Source: Xanthostigma xanthostigma (lineage: Eukaryota > Arthropoda > Insecta > Raphidioptera > Raphidiidae). Taken from it: DNA of 64,000 bases. A program made the translations under genes and the position numbers. How positions within the stretch are numbered: the stretch's first letter is position 1; every line of letters starts with the position of its first letter. Shown here one piece after another: positions 10,332-20,449 of this stretch. The stretch covers positions 27,539,501-27,603,500 of the forward strand of contig OY754465.1 of assembly GCA_963575645.1 (NCBI GenBank). The letters are read 5' to 3'. The notes below the pieces were generated by a model that saw only the letters and a program-made list of their open reading frames with translations, had not been told where the DNA came from and did not search any database.

Positions 10332-12264
10332 TTATTATATAAAAAACAATATTATAATATATATCTCGTGCGCATGCGCTGACTTTCCCCAAAAAAACTT
10401 TTTACAAAATTTTTTTGTAAAATAAAATAAGCCATTATGAAAAGTATACTATTATTATATAAAAAATGTCATAGCACACAATATATTTTGAGCATGCGCT
10501 GATTATCCCCAAAAAATTTACAAAAATTTCTAGTAAAAATAGATAGAATAATAAACCGTTATAAAAACTATAATTTTATATTATAAAACAACATTATAAG
10601 AAATTTACTCTTTTGCGCATGCGCCGATGTTCCCCAAAAAACAATAGACCACTTCATATTTGCATATCAAACATCCTTCCAAAATTTGGTTTCAATTCGA
10701 TCATCCGTGGTGTCGGAATGGTAAGAAATGTCAAAAATGACGTTTGCAACTGTCAAAGTATTATGTTCTTATAATTAGTAATTCAAATCGTTAACTTAGA
10801 AGGCGTTGCATTTCACAAAATACTAAAAAGGACTCGCACACGAAGGGTCCGTACACTTGTACTTTTTAAATACTTTTGTAAAAGAAACAAGAGAGGCGCT
10901 ATAACAATATGTAACCAGTGGGAGTATGCAAGTAGTTCAAGAATTTCAAAGCGTGAAATTTTACATTATACATCCCGGCGTTTTTATAATATAAACACTT
11001 TTTTTACAAAAATTACTTGTAGAATAAAATAATATAAGGTTTTGATAAATATACCAATATATCAAATAACAATTTTTATGGCAAATATGTCTGTTTCGCA
11101 TGCGCCGATTTCCCCAAAATAAATTACAAAACTTAAGAATAATAAACCATTATGAAAAATATACCATTATTATATAAAAACAATGTTATAGCACATATCT
11201 CTTCTGCGCATGCACCGCCTTTCCCCCTAAAAACTTTTTACAAAACTTTCTTTTAAAATTGAATAATATACCATTATGAAAAATATACCATTATTATATA
11301 AAAATAATGCTATAGAACATATCTCTTCTGCGCATGCGCCGCCTTTCCCCCTAAAACTTTTTACAAAACTTTCTTTTAAAATAGAGTAATAACCCAATAT
11401 GAAAAATATACCATTATTATATAAAACAACGTTATTGCATATATTTATTTTGCGCATGCGCCAATTTTTCCCAAAAAAAATTACAAAACTTTTGTAAACA
11501 TAGATTGAATAATAAACCGTTATGAAAAGTATACCGTTATTATATAAAAACAGCCTTATAGTATATATTTCTTTTACGCATACGCCAATTTTTCTCAAAA
11601 TTTATTTTACTAAACTCCTGTAAAACAAAATAATAAACCGTTATAAAAAGTATACTATTATCTTATAAAAACAACATTATAATATAATATATTTTTTGCG
11701 CTTGCACCGACGTCTCTCAAAACACAATAGGCCTCGTCATATTTGCATATCAAACATCCTCCCAAAATTTGGTTCCATTCTGCTCATCCGTTGTGTTGGA
11801 ATGGTAAATAATATCAAAAATGACGTTTGTATCTGGCAAAGTAATATGTTTTAACTTAGTTATTCAAATCGTTAACTCAGAAGGCGTTGCATTTACACAA
11901 AATACTAATGTCAAAAGACTGACTAATATTTGAAATGACATTCGTTTTTGAACAAATGCAATCTTTTTATTTTAAGACAGAACATACGAAAATTTTAAAT
12001 TGCCATAGCACAGTATGCATAAACGAAGACAGACGATCCCCGTGTATGCTATGTATTAGACAAAATTGAATTTATACAGCTTGTTTTCTATATAAAGCTG
12101 TATAAAAAAGTGTTTCGACGAATTCTGTTATACAAAATCTATATAAAATTTTCTCCTCTTTCGTTTAAGACAAGTCTCGAAACGATCTGATTTAAATTGA
12201 GCGAATTATAAGCAAACAATTTAGTTTGCTCCTCTTTTGGGTGTTTTGGGGGTTTTTTAATTAT

Positions 12265-12420
12265 TTGTTGGTCTAGCGTCAACAGAAATACATACTCTGT
12301 GAAAATTTCAACTCTCTACCTATTACGGTTCTTGAGATACAGCCCGCTGACAGACAGACGGACAGCGGAGGCTTAGTAATAGGGTCCCGTTGAGCACCCT
12401 TTGGGTACGGAACCCTAAAA
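12265..12420 (+). repeat. Second RTE-like 3' tail
   Basis: Shares CTGTGAAAATTTCAACTCTC, ACAGACAGACGGACAG, TTAGTAATAGGGTCCCGTTG and the complete end GGGTACGGAACCCTAAAAA with the tail at 7085-7300. It is followed at 12508-12530 by a short (ATT)n tract. Confidence 0.7.
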
Positions 12421-12611
12421 ATCTAGAAAATAACGGGAAATGTGATAGATGAAAATAGTAATGGTGCGAATGGCATAAAGTCGAGAAACGGACGTTAAAC
12501 GCATTAATATTATTATTATTATTATTATTAACTCAAATATAGTCTAGTTTTAGTTTTGGATTTTTTTACAGATCACTTGCTTAACACATCATAATAACTA
12601 TAATTTTACAT

Positions 12612-13079
12612 AGTTACGTACGTGACTTTACCCCGACACCCACAACATTCACACGCATATTATTATAAGAATATGCAGCTGCTAACTGGCGACTGACGCT
12701 GCAAAGTCAGCTAAATTATAGCGTCATTTCAAAACCTATAAATATGAGGTGTGAACACAAAACGGCGTTCATATCTCATATCGAGACTAGCTGGAGCGCA
12801 AATCCAGGATGATCCACAAAATTAATATTAAAACAATATTCCAAAACGAATATTTGGAATATTTAACTAATTCAAAATTTAATAAATAAACACCTGCAGA
12901 AACATAAAAATATGTGTATATCTACAGTTTAATAAACTACATTTTAAAATAACTTGTGTTATTATTTATTTACAAATAAATACATCAATTATTATTAATT
13001 GATTAAATATATCAATGAATATATCTAAAAATAACTTAAATAAATTGTTACGCCCCGCACTGGCCGCGACGACGTAACT
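12612..13079 (+). repeat. 5' LTR
   Basis: 468 bp, AGTTAC at the start and GTAACT at the end. A TATAAATA box lies at 12737-12744, and several AATAAA motifs follow from about 12880. It differs from the 3' LTR at two positions near its start (C/T about 12632, C/A about 12651). Confidence 0.95.
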
Positions 13080-13096
13080 GGCGCAGTCGGTAAGAT
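13079..13096 (+). other. Primer-binding site (tRNA-Ser type)
   Basis: TGGCGCAGTCGGTAAG directly at the LTR edge is the form used by several errantiviruses, where it pairs with the 3' end of tRNA-Ser to prime minus-strand DNA synthesis. Confidence 0.75.
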
Positions 13097-13196
13097 TTCT
13101 TAGTGTAGTGCACCAAAACGAAAATTTGCTGTGCTCCAAAGAAATTGAAAACAACGAACATCAAAATAAACATCAGAGCCAACCTTGCTCAGGCAG

Positions 13197-13330
13197 GCGG
13201 GTAAGTCCTGCTCATCTTTAACTGTATTCGCAAGACTTTCGCAGCAGCTATCTACCTGTACATCTTCGCATCACACCATCCAAGAAGAAAACAAAATGAC
13301 ATCAGCTTCAACATTCATCGTACTGTAAGC
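13197..13330 (+). promoter_or_regulatory. Leader splice-donor candidates for the env mRNA
   Basis: GTAAGT at 13201 is a consensus donor in the untranslated leader. A second candidate, GTAAGC at 13325, follows a short leader reading frame that starts at ATG 13296. Errantiviruses express env from a spliced RNA, so either site could serve. A possible acceptor AG precedes 18246 or 18262. RNA evidence is needed to choose. Confidence 0.4.
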
Positions 13331-13361
13331 TTAATAATTTTTACTATATATTGTAAATCAA

Positions 13362-14561
13362 ATGACCGATCCTGTCGATAGTTTAAGTCCTTCACATTCT
13401 CGAAGACCTATCCTCAGACGTCCCATTTTCGACATAGCTCAAATTTCTCGAAGCGTAACACCAGAATCTTTTATCTCCGAAACCATGTCTGTAGACAACG
13501 CATCCACACAAGGTGTTCCTATTCTGGATAGCCGTGCATTCGATTACGTTCCGAATTTTAATGGAAAAAATGCTAACATTTTGACAATATTTATTCGAAA
13601 TGTAGATGACGTTTTCACAGTTTATTATTCTAACGGGACTTCAACAGAAGCACAAATTCAAAATAGACGCTTAGTGAGCGCGGTCCTTTCAAAATTATCT
13701 GATAGAGCACTAGATATCGTAACATCTAACCTGTGCAATGATTGGGCATCAATCAAAACCATTTTAAAAAGAACATTTGCCGACCCCAGAACAGAAGACG
13801 ACCTTTTAGAACAGATAATTAACTGTAGACCAAAGCCTACAGATCCGTACTTAGACTTTTACGATAATGTAAACAGACTTTTCACTCTATATGTTTCAAA
13901 ATTGACAGTAGATACAGCAGTAAAGCAAAATATCGCTCATAAACTTGCCGTAAAAACCGTAATAAAACATTCAATAGAACCAATCGGTACTTTACTAAGA
14001 ACTTTGAAACCGGAATCTATGACTGACGTATATTTATTAATATCGCAGGAAATTGAAAACATAGGGCCTGTACCCAAAACTAATTTTTATAAAAAACCAC
14101 AGCCTTCAGCACCGCCTAATTTTCCTCAGCCTAGATTCACACGACCAATTAATGAACCGATCAGAAATTTCCAAAATCAGAGGTACCCAACTAATAATCA
14201 AACCTTTGGAAAAAGTTTTAACTCTCAGCAGCCTAAAACAAATTTTGTACCACGTCCGAATTTCCAAACTCGACCGATACAACAGCCCACGCCTATGTCC
14301 GGTGTCTCTACTATACCTCCTAGGTATAATAATTCAAATATGCCCCCTAGATACAATAGTTATCAGACAAACACAAATGTCGACCCCAACCATTGGCGAC
14401 AACCACGTTTGACAAATATTGAACAAGTGACCGTAGAAAATCAAGAATTCGAAAATTCTGATCAAACTGACGAACACGACGATCAATATTTAGATACAGA
14501 TGACACTGCATGTGATGAAAATTCTTTTTTAGAGAACACTGCCTCAGACCAAATTTTATAA
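13362..14561 (+). CDS. gag: Gag polyprotein (errantivirus type)
   Basis: A 399-codon intact frame from ATG 13362. The first third is a helical capsid-like region (residues about 60-230, including RRLVSAVLSKLSDRALDIV and YLDFYDNVNRLFTLYV). Residues 250-350 are rich in Pro, Asn, Gln and Arg, and the C-terminal end is acidic. I see no CCHC zinc knuckle; errantivirus Gag proteins lack a typical one, and the basic Asn/Arg-rich stretch probably binds RNA. It lies behind the primer-binding site and overlaps pol in the -1 frame. In the live element Gag forms the particle. Confidence 0.9.
   Translation: MTDPVDSLSPSHSRRPILRRPIFDIAQISRSVTPESFISETMSVDNASTQGVPILDSRAFDYVPNFNGKNANILTIFIRNVDDVFTVYYSNGTSTEAQIQNRRLVSAVLSKLSDRALDIVTSNLCNDWASIKTILKRTFADPRTEDDLLEQIINCRPKPTDPYLDFYDNVNRLFTLYVSKLTVDTAVKQNIAHKLAVKTVIKHSIEPIGTLLRTLKPESMTDVYLLISQEIENIGPVPKTNFYKKPQPSAPPNFPQPRFTRPINEPIRNFQNQRYPTNNQTFGKSFNSQQPKTNFVPRPNFQTRPIQQPTPMSGVSTIPPRYNNSNMPPRYNSYQTNTNVDPNHWRQPRLTNIEQVTVENQEFENSDQTDEHDDQYLDTDDTACDENSFLENTASDQIL
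14525..14531 (+). promoter_or_regulatory. -1 ribosomal frameshift site, T TTT TTA
   Basis: The heptamer lies in phase with gag (codons TCT TTT TTA GAG) 28 bases upstream of the gag stop. From 14531 the -1 frame stays open through protease and into pol. This is the canonical X XXY YYZ slippery form. I did not model a downstream stem-loop. Confidence 0.7.
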
Positions 14562-17500
14562 ATTTAAATTGTTCGAATAAAAACATTGATAATATTAAAA
14601 ATAAGGGACAACTTTTACCTTATTTAATTTTAAACCACCCACCTATCAAATTACTTATAGACACAGGAGCGACCGCATCCTTTCTGAACTCAGACATAAT
14701 AAAAAATTTATCCGAAACTTTACAGTCACACGAATTTAAAATTGAACCGACAAAATGTTCAATTAGTTCCCTACATGGACTATCAAAAGTACAAGAGCAA
14801 ATTACTTTCAAAAATCTGTACGATATTCAACCTCCAAATACCGAATTAACTTTTCTAAATTTAACAGCTCATAATTTTGACGGAATTTTAGGAATAGATA
14901 ATATTAGAAAATGTAAATTGGAACTAAATTTAAAAGAAAATTATTTAATTACACATGACAAAAGAAAAATTCCTATTCATTATTTAAAAACCACTGAAAA
15001 AATTATTTTTGAAACCATCATACCCCCGCGAACAGCAAAAATATGTAAAATACCTCTAATTACCACCGAAAATAATGTATTTATTGATTGTCAACAAGTC
15101 GATCGCGATAAAATTTTACCACCTATGATTGCACATGTAGACAACAACTATACTACCATTGAACTTACAAACAATAAAGATAGCGCAATACATTTTGTTT
15201 TGACTAAACCACTAAAATTTTCTAGTTTGAATAATTTTAATGTTTATTCTCCTAATAATTCAAAATCAATTTTAAACAATCGATCAAAAATATCTGAAGT
15301 ACTTAGAACTGAACATCTAAATTCCGAAGAACGCGACAATCTTATTGATTTGTGTAGTCAATATACTGATATACTATCTCTGGATAATACACCGTTATCC
15401 TTTACTAACGATGTTAAACATACCATCAGGACTGTAGACGACAATCCTATATATTCCAAACCGTATCGCCTACCTCACGTACACAAAACTGAAGTCAAAA
15501 ATCAAATTGAGAAATTATTGAACGAAGGTATAATTAGGCCTAGCCATTCTCCATGGTCCAGCCCAATTCTTATCGTCCCCAAAAAAGCGGATTCGTCCGG
15601 TAAATCAAAATGGCGCATGGTCGTTGACTACCGAAAGCTCAACGATAAAACAATTGCTGACAAGTATCCCTTACCGAACATCGACGATATACTTGACAGA
15701 CTTGGTAGATCTCATTACTTTTCCACCCTTGACCTCACATCCGGTTTTCATCAAATCGAGATGGATCCCAAAGATATTTTCAAAACAGCTTTTATAACTG
15801 AAAACGGACATTATGAGTACACTCGTATGCCCTTCGGATTAAAAAATGCACCGAGTAGTTTTCAGCGTGTAATGGATAATGTCCTCCGAGGTTTACAAAA
15901 CCATATTTGTTTAGTTTATATGGACGACATTATCGTGTTCTCAGCTTCACTAGAAGAACATCTTCAAAATTTGAAAACAATTTTTGATAGACTCCGTACA
16001 GCCAACTTAAAAATTGAACTTGACAAAACAGAATTTTTAAAAAAAGAAGTTGCATTTTTGGGCCACCTTATAACTCCCGACGGTATTAAACCGAACCCTG
16101 AGAAAATTAAAGCAATTTTAGATTTTCCACTTCCAAAAAGTCAAAAGGATATAAAAAGTTTTCTTGGCCTTATTGGATATTATCGTAGATTTGTCCCAAA
16201 TCTCTCCAAAATTATAGAACCAATGACTAAATATTTGAAAAAAAATAAAAAATTGGAATATGACTCTCAATTTATGGAATCTTTTGAACAGTGTAAACAA
16301 ATTTTAACAAACGATCCCGTGTTAATACATCCAAATTTTAATTTACCGTTTATACTTACTACAGACGCTAGCAACGTAGCTTTAGGCGCTGTACTTTCTC
16401 AAGGTAAAATAGGTAGCGACAGACCTATAGCATATATATCACGCACTTTGAATCAACACGAGCGAAATTATAGCGCAATTGAAAAAGAATTGTTAGCTAT
16501 AGTTTGGGCCATTAATAAATTTCGACCTTATTTGTACGGTAACAAATTTCAAGTTGTCACAGACCATAAACCGCTTCAGTATCTCCATAATTTAAAAGAA
16601 CCTCACTCGCGTTTGATGCGATGGCGAATTAAATTAATGGACTATGATTACGAAGTTATTCATAAAAAAGGTAAACTCAATTCTAATGCTGACGCTTTGT
16701 CCAGAATCGAATTAAATATAAAAACACATACAAATGTATTAGACGATTCATCTATTAAAGTCAATCTCAATGATACACCTGATTTGACGGACGCTGACCT
16801 AGCACAAGTTTTAGAAGACAATTCTGAAAACCCAGACATACAAACGCAACATACAAATAAAGAAAGTCCTATATTAGCATTTCCCTATACAGACTTGCCC
16901 GTAAATTACAGTTCACTTCAAGTTTATATTTTTACAAAAAATATATTAGTACGAGACGTTCAAACTCAGTACCTATTTGAAAAGAAAAAATTTAAACTTA
17001 AATTTTTCATTCCACCCGATCTTTTGGAAAGTGAAATTGTAAAAATGATTAAAAATTATTTGACCCCGAAAAAATCTTATTGTTTATTTTTTGAAGACGA
17101 AACTTTAATCGAACGTTGTGTTAACATACTCCAGTTGTTTTTTGAACCCAATACTTTTAAATTTAAAATTTCAAAAAAATCCCTTCTGGATGTCGAAGAC
17201 AAAGACGAACAAGAAAATATTGTTAAAGAATATCATCTCGGAAAAACAAATCACCGAGGCATCGAAGAAACTTTTCTCAAAATAACTTCATTATATTACT
17301 GGCCTAATGCAAAAATTACGATACAAAAAATAATTAATAATTGTCAAATCTGCTCGCGACTAAAGTACGACAGAAACCCCATTAGACCTCCATTGAATAT
17401 TACTCCTACGCCTGGACAACCCTTTGAAATAATTCACATAGATACTTTTCAAGTAGCGTCACAAAAATTTCTGACAATACTAGACGATTTTTCAAAATTC

Positions 17501-18280
17501 GGCTCTGCCTATCCTTTGCCTACTAATACAACAATTTTTGTATGTGATGCTTTACTAGATTTCTTTTCGCATCATGGAACCCCAAAAATACTAAAATTCG
17601 ATAATGCTTTAGAATTCAGTAACACAACTTTTTCTGAATTTCTGGCACTTTATAAAATTCAACCCCATTTAACAACAAAGTGTCATCATGAATCAAATGG
17701 ACCCGTAGAGAGATATCATAGTACTTTGTTAGAACATATCAGAATTCTATGCGAAAAAGATAATCGTAATCTAATTCACAGAACTAAATTAGCCGTGCTT
17801 GGATACAATAACAGTATTCACTCCTCCACAAAACACACTCCGTTATCTTTGATACATCCGTTCCAAGATAATGTTTTAGATAATACAGACATTGAAACTG
17901 CCTTCTTTAATAATTATATTAATGAAATGAAAAGTAAACTAAAATCTTTATATCCTAAAATACAACAGGAAATGGTTAACAAAAAGGAAAGATATATTGC
18001 TAAGCAAAATGAATCCCGCAAAGTACCTCCTGAATTTCCTTCAGACGCACCTATTTATTTGAAAATTCCTGCTAGAAACAAGCTAGCAGCTAAATTTAGT
18101 AAACCTAAACGTATTACTCAACAATTACCTCAAAAATTAATTGTAGTGGACCCAGTGACTAACGTACCAAACGAAAGACACAAACAAGAAATTAAAAGAC
18201 CACTTTTATTACAGAATCGTATCGCTGTTGACGATCCACTACCAGGTCCTTCTGGCCACAGACAAAATAAAAATTACTAA
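14531..18280 (+). CDS. pol: Pol polyprotein: protease, reverse transcriptase, RNase H, integrase
   Basis: Open in one frame from the slippery site to the stop at 18280; the first in-frame ATG is not needed because pol is made by frameshifting. Domains: aspartic protease with DTGA at 14660 and a later GILGIDN flap-type motif; RT with the YMDD box at 15917-15928; RNase H with TTDAS near 16361; integrase with an HHCC finger (17234-17360) and the catalytic D at 17441, D at 17600 and E at 17708, exactly the D,D(35)E spacing. No chromodomain is seen. All key residues are present, so the frame looks functional. It overlaps the start of the env reading frame. Confidence 0.93.
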   Translation, partial: REHCLRPNFINLNCSNKNIDNIKNKGQLLPYLILNHPPIKLLIDTGATASFLNSDIIKNLSETLQSHEFKIEPTKCSISSLHGLSKVQEQITFKNLYDIQPPNTELTFLNLTAHNFDGILGIDNIRKCKLELNLKENYLITHDKRKIPIHYLKTTEKIIFETIIPPRTAKICKIPLITTENNVFIDCQQVDRDKILPPMIAHVDNNYTTIELTNNKDSAIHFVLTKPLKFSSLNNFNVYSPNNSKSILNNRSKISEVLRTEHLNSEERDNLIDLCSQYTDILSLDNTPLSFTNDVKHTIRTVDDNPIYSKPYRLPHVHKTEVKNQIEKLLNEGIIRPSHSPWSSPILIVPKKADSSGKSKWRMVVDYRKLNDKTIADKYPLPNIDDILDRLGRSHYFSTLDLTSGFHQIEMDPKDIFKTAFITENGHYEYTRMPFGLKNAPSSFQRVMDNVLRGLQNHICLVYMDDIIVFSASLEEHLQNLKTIFDRLRTANLKIELDKTEFLKKEVAFLGHLITPDGIKPNPEKIKAILDFPLPKSQKDIKSFLGLIGYYRRFVPNLSKIIEPMTKYLKKNKKLEYDSQFMESFEQCKQILTNDPVLIHPNFNLPFILTTDASNVALGAVLSQGKIGSDRPIAYISRTLNQHERNYSAIEKELLAIVWAINKFRPYLYGNKFQVVTDHKPLQYLHNLKEPHSRLMRWRIKLMDYDYEVIHKKGKLNSNADALSRIELNIKTHTNVLDDSSIKVNLNDTPDLTDADLAQVLEDNSENPDIQTQHTNKESPILAFPYTDLPVNYSSLQVYIFTKNILVRDVQTQYLFEKKKFKLKFFIPPDLLESEIVKMIKNYLTPKKSYCLFFEDETLIERCVNILQLFFEPNTFKFKISKKSLLDVEDKDEQENIVKEYHLGKTNHRGIEETFLKITSLYYWPNAKITIQKIINNCQICSRLKYDRNPIRPPLNITPTPGQPFEIIHIDTFQVASQKFLTILDDFSKFGSAYPLPTNTTIFVCDALLDFFSHHGTPKILKFDNALEFSNTTFSEFLALYKIQPHLTTKCHHESNGPVERYHSTLLEHIRILCEKDNRNLIHRTKLAVLGYNNSIHSSTKHTPLSLIHPFQDNVLDNTDIETAFFNNYINEMKSKLKSLYPKIQQEMVNKKERYIAKQNESRKVPPEFPSDAPIYLKIPARNKLAAKFSKPKRITQQLPQKLIVVDPVTNVPNERHKQEIKRPLLLQNRIAVDDPLPGPSGHRQNKNY

Positions 18281-19511
18281 CTTGGACGAAAATCCTGGAA
18301 TTTTGCCATTTAATTTAGGAACTACAAAAATAGTTCAGCAACATTTTACGTATGTACATTATTATGATTTAAACATCCTAGAACAACATCTTATGACTAT
18401 CGATAAAATCCTCAATGATAAAACCTTTTCCTTTGATACCGATGAACCTACAAATAGTTCTCTTCTTGCAAACCGCATGTATCAGTTTATTAATCTTACG
18501 AGATCAAAAACAAAAATCAATATAGAAAGAATCCTTTCTATTGTTTTAACTACGTCACATAGACCTAAACGAGGTTTAATAGACATTCTAGGGTCAGGTA
18601 TAAAATTTATAACCGGTAACATGGACGCCCAAGACGCCAATAAAATTGAACAAAGCATTAATCAGCTTAAAACCACACAACAGACTGATAATTCTAAAAT
18701 TGAAAAATTGATCGCTATTAATAAAGATATTATAGAAAACTACAAATCTAACATGAAAATTTTGGAAAATAATCAGAATGCAATTAAAAACGATTTATCT
18801 ATTTTATTCCGCTATCACGTCGTGGATGCTCAAAATCTTAAATATTTAATTTCATTAGATTACTTGAATTTGAACCTTATGTTTATTTCACATCTGTTGG
18901 ACAATCTTGAAAATGCATTAACATTCGCTAAACTCGAAATTCTTCATCCATCAATCATAGCACCAAAAGAAATGATTAATACGCTTGACGAATTAAAAAG
19001 GTTATTTGGACCAACACAGTTACCTTTTCTTGTAAATGACCTACCCTCGTATTATGAAATAACTAAAGTAAAAAGCTTCATAAAAAATAATTTACTTTAT
19101 TTCGCTTTAGAGTTTCCCATTGTGAATCCTAATTCATTTAACATGTATTATCTTATACCAATTCCCAATTTTAATAATAAAATTATTATACCAATTAAAA
19201 ACTATTTAATAATGAATAAGTATTCATATGCTTATCTGAATGAACCATGTAAAATAGTAAACAATATCAGAATATGCACTTCGCATCTGCATCTAACAGC
19301 TGTAGACAGCGATTGTATAGTAAATATTGTGTTGAACGAGAAGTCGTTGAACTGTAAATTAATACCCAGTTCTTATCATGATCTTGACCTATTTGTTGAA
19401 GAAATCAGTAATAATTTCTATTTTATTCACACCAATAAATCAATTCATGTAGTTTCCAACTGTTTGGACAACGCCATTTTAAAAAAACAAATTACTGCTT
19501 TCTTTACCTAA
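18246..19511 (+). CDS. env: Env-like glycoprotein, ectodomain part (baculovirus F family)
   Basis: The open frame overlaps the end of pol. A furin-type cleavage site RPKR, followed by a GLIDILG hydrophobic fusion-peptide-like start, lies about one quarter into the frame (near 18561-18590). A heptad-rich helix follows (about 18625-18830). This arrangement is typical of errantivirus envelopes related to baculovirus F proteins. No signal peptide is encoded at the start of this frame, so the leader probably comes from splicing. The frame stops at 19511 before the membrane anchor, which is found in another frame just downstream. Confidence 0.8.
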   Translation, partial: VLLATDKIKITNLDENPGILPFNLGTTKIVQQHFTYVHYYDLNILEQHLMTIDKILNDKTFSFDTDEPTNSSLLANRMYQFINLTRSKTKINIERILSIVLTTSHRPKRGLIDILGSGIKFITGNMDAQDANKIEQSINQLKTTQQTDNSKIEKLIAINKDIIENYKSNMKILENNQNAIKNDLSILFRYHVVDAQNLKYLISLDYLNLNLMFISHLLDNLENALTFAKLEILHPSIIAPKEMINTLDELKRLFGPTQLPFLVNDLPSYYEITKVKSFIKNNLLYFALEFPIVNPNSFNMYYLIPIPNFNNKIIIPIKNYLIMNKYSYAYLNEPCKIVNNIRICTSHLHLTAVDSDCIVNIVLNEKSLNCKLIPSSYHDLDLFVEEISNNFYFIHTNKSIHVVSNCLDNAILKKQITAFFT

Positions 19512-19514
19512 GGG

Positions 19515-19911
19515 TTGTTATTTTAAATTTAATGAAATTATATATCGCAATGATGCTACTAAACAGATACAAGAACCAATAATTTTACCAAACATTCATT
19601 TGGACAAATATGTTCCAGAAAAATATAAACCAGTGGATTTAACTAAATTAGAACTCAAAGAACTGCATACAATCTCAAAAAATTTAGACAAACTAGATTT
19701 TGTACCTGTTGACTACATTCAAATTGGTCATCAGTCTTTAACTTTAATCTTGTATCTATTTATGTGTGGCTTCATCATTTTTGTAATGATAAAATATAGA
19801 CAAAACATTTGTAAATGTTTTTGCAGGCAACAAACTGAAAATGTCGCTGCTGTCGAACCTTCGGCAGTATTTCAATCTGGGCCTTCACCTTCTGTGAGGC
19901 TGATCGTTTGA
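19515..19911 (+). pseudogene. Env-like C-terminal part with the membrane anchor, in a shifted frame
   Basis: Recognisable envelope sequence resumes just after the stop at 19511 but in a different frame. It contains a juxtamembrane helix, one hydrophobic segment (TLILYLFMCGFIIFVMI) and a short basic, Cys-containing tail, then a stop at 19911. The switch between 19500 and 19515 points to a small indel, or less likely to programmed frameshifting or a base-calling error. As read, this copy would make an unanchored ectodomain. Confidence 0.75.
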
Positions 19912-19966
19912 TCTTATCTTTATCAAAATTAAAAATTTTTCAAAAAATTTTAGAATTTTGAACTTT

Positions 19967-19977
19967 AAGGGAGGGCG
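19967..19977 (+). other. Polypurine tract
   Basis: AAGGGAGGGCG lies directly before the 3' LTR, where plus-strand DNA synthesis is primed in this class of element. Confidence 0.75.
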
Positions 19978-20445
19978 AGTTACGTACGTGACTTTACTCC
20001 GACACCCACAACATTCAAACGCATATTATTATAAGAATATGCAGCTGCTAACTGGCGACTGACGCTGCAAAGTCAGCTAAATTATAGCGTCATTTCAAAA
20101 CCTATAAATATGAGGTGTGAACACAAAACGGCGTTCATATCTCATATCGAGACTAGCTGGAGCGCAAATCCAGGATGATCCACAAAATTAATATTAAAAC
20201 AATATTCCAAAACGAATATTTGGAATATTTAACTAATTCAAAATTTAATAAATAAACACCTGCAGAAACATAAAAATATGTGTATATCTACAGTTTAATA
20301 AACTACATTTTAAAATAACTTGTGTTATTATTTATTTACAAATAAATACATCAATTATTATTAATTGATTAAATATATCAATGAATATATCTAAAAATAA
20401 CTTAAATAAATTGTTACGCCCCGCACTGGCCGCGACGACGTAACT
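19978..20445 (+). repeat. 3' LTR
   Basis: 468 bp, matching the 5' LTR except at two positions, and followed by the ACAT target duplicate. It includes the same TATA box and AATAAA signals. Confidence 0.95.
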
Positions 20446-20449
20446 ACAT

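Larger units (their letters stand above)
8886..12210 (+). repeat. Composite repeat with a tandem array of about 110-125 bp monomers
   Basis: At least 13 monomers are visible, with GCGCATGCGC-like cores near 9228, 9338, 9456, 9581, 10371, 10491, 10616, 11098, 11207, 11331, 11453, 11576 and 11698. Each monomer has the core, a CCCCAAAA run, TTACAAAACTT, TTGTAAAA, AATAAACCGTTATGAAAAG and ATTATTATATAAAAA. The array is followed twice (10640-10830 and 11725-11920) by a non-tandem module starting CATATTTGCATATCAAACAT. The same monomer-plus-module order recurs inverted at 49060-49270 and 51240-51640. A Helitron splits the array at 9666-10331. Confidence 0.85.
12608..20449 (+). mobile_element. Nearly intact errantivirus-type LTR retrotransposon (endogenous insect retrovirus)
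   Basis: Complete element: 5' LTR 12612-13079, primer-binding site, gag, pol, env-like gene, polypurine tract and 3' LTR 19978-20445. It is flanked by the direct repeat ACAT (12608-12611 and 20446-20449). LTRs start AGTTA and end TAACT, as in errantiviruses, and the target reads TACATA, alternating pyrimidine-purine as known for gypsy. By eye the LTRs match at 466 of 468 positions, so the insertion is recent. Gag and pol are open; env changes frame near its 3' end, so this copy as read lacks a complete envelope gene. Confidence 0.95.

Noticed and set aside
11227-11598. 123-codon minus-strand frame with repeated phrases
   Set aside because: The repeats of phrases follow the tandem DNA monomers, so the frame is a by-product of the array.
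8886-11740. CRISPR array
   Set aside because: Repeats are long, contiguous and diverged with no unique spacers, and the genome is eukaryotic. It is a satellite-like array.
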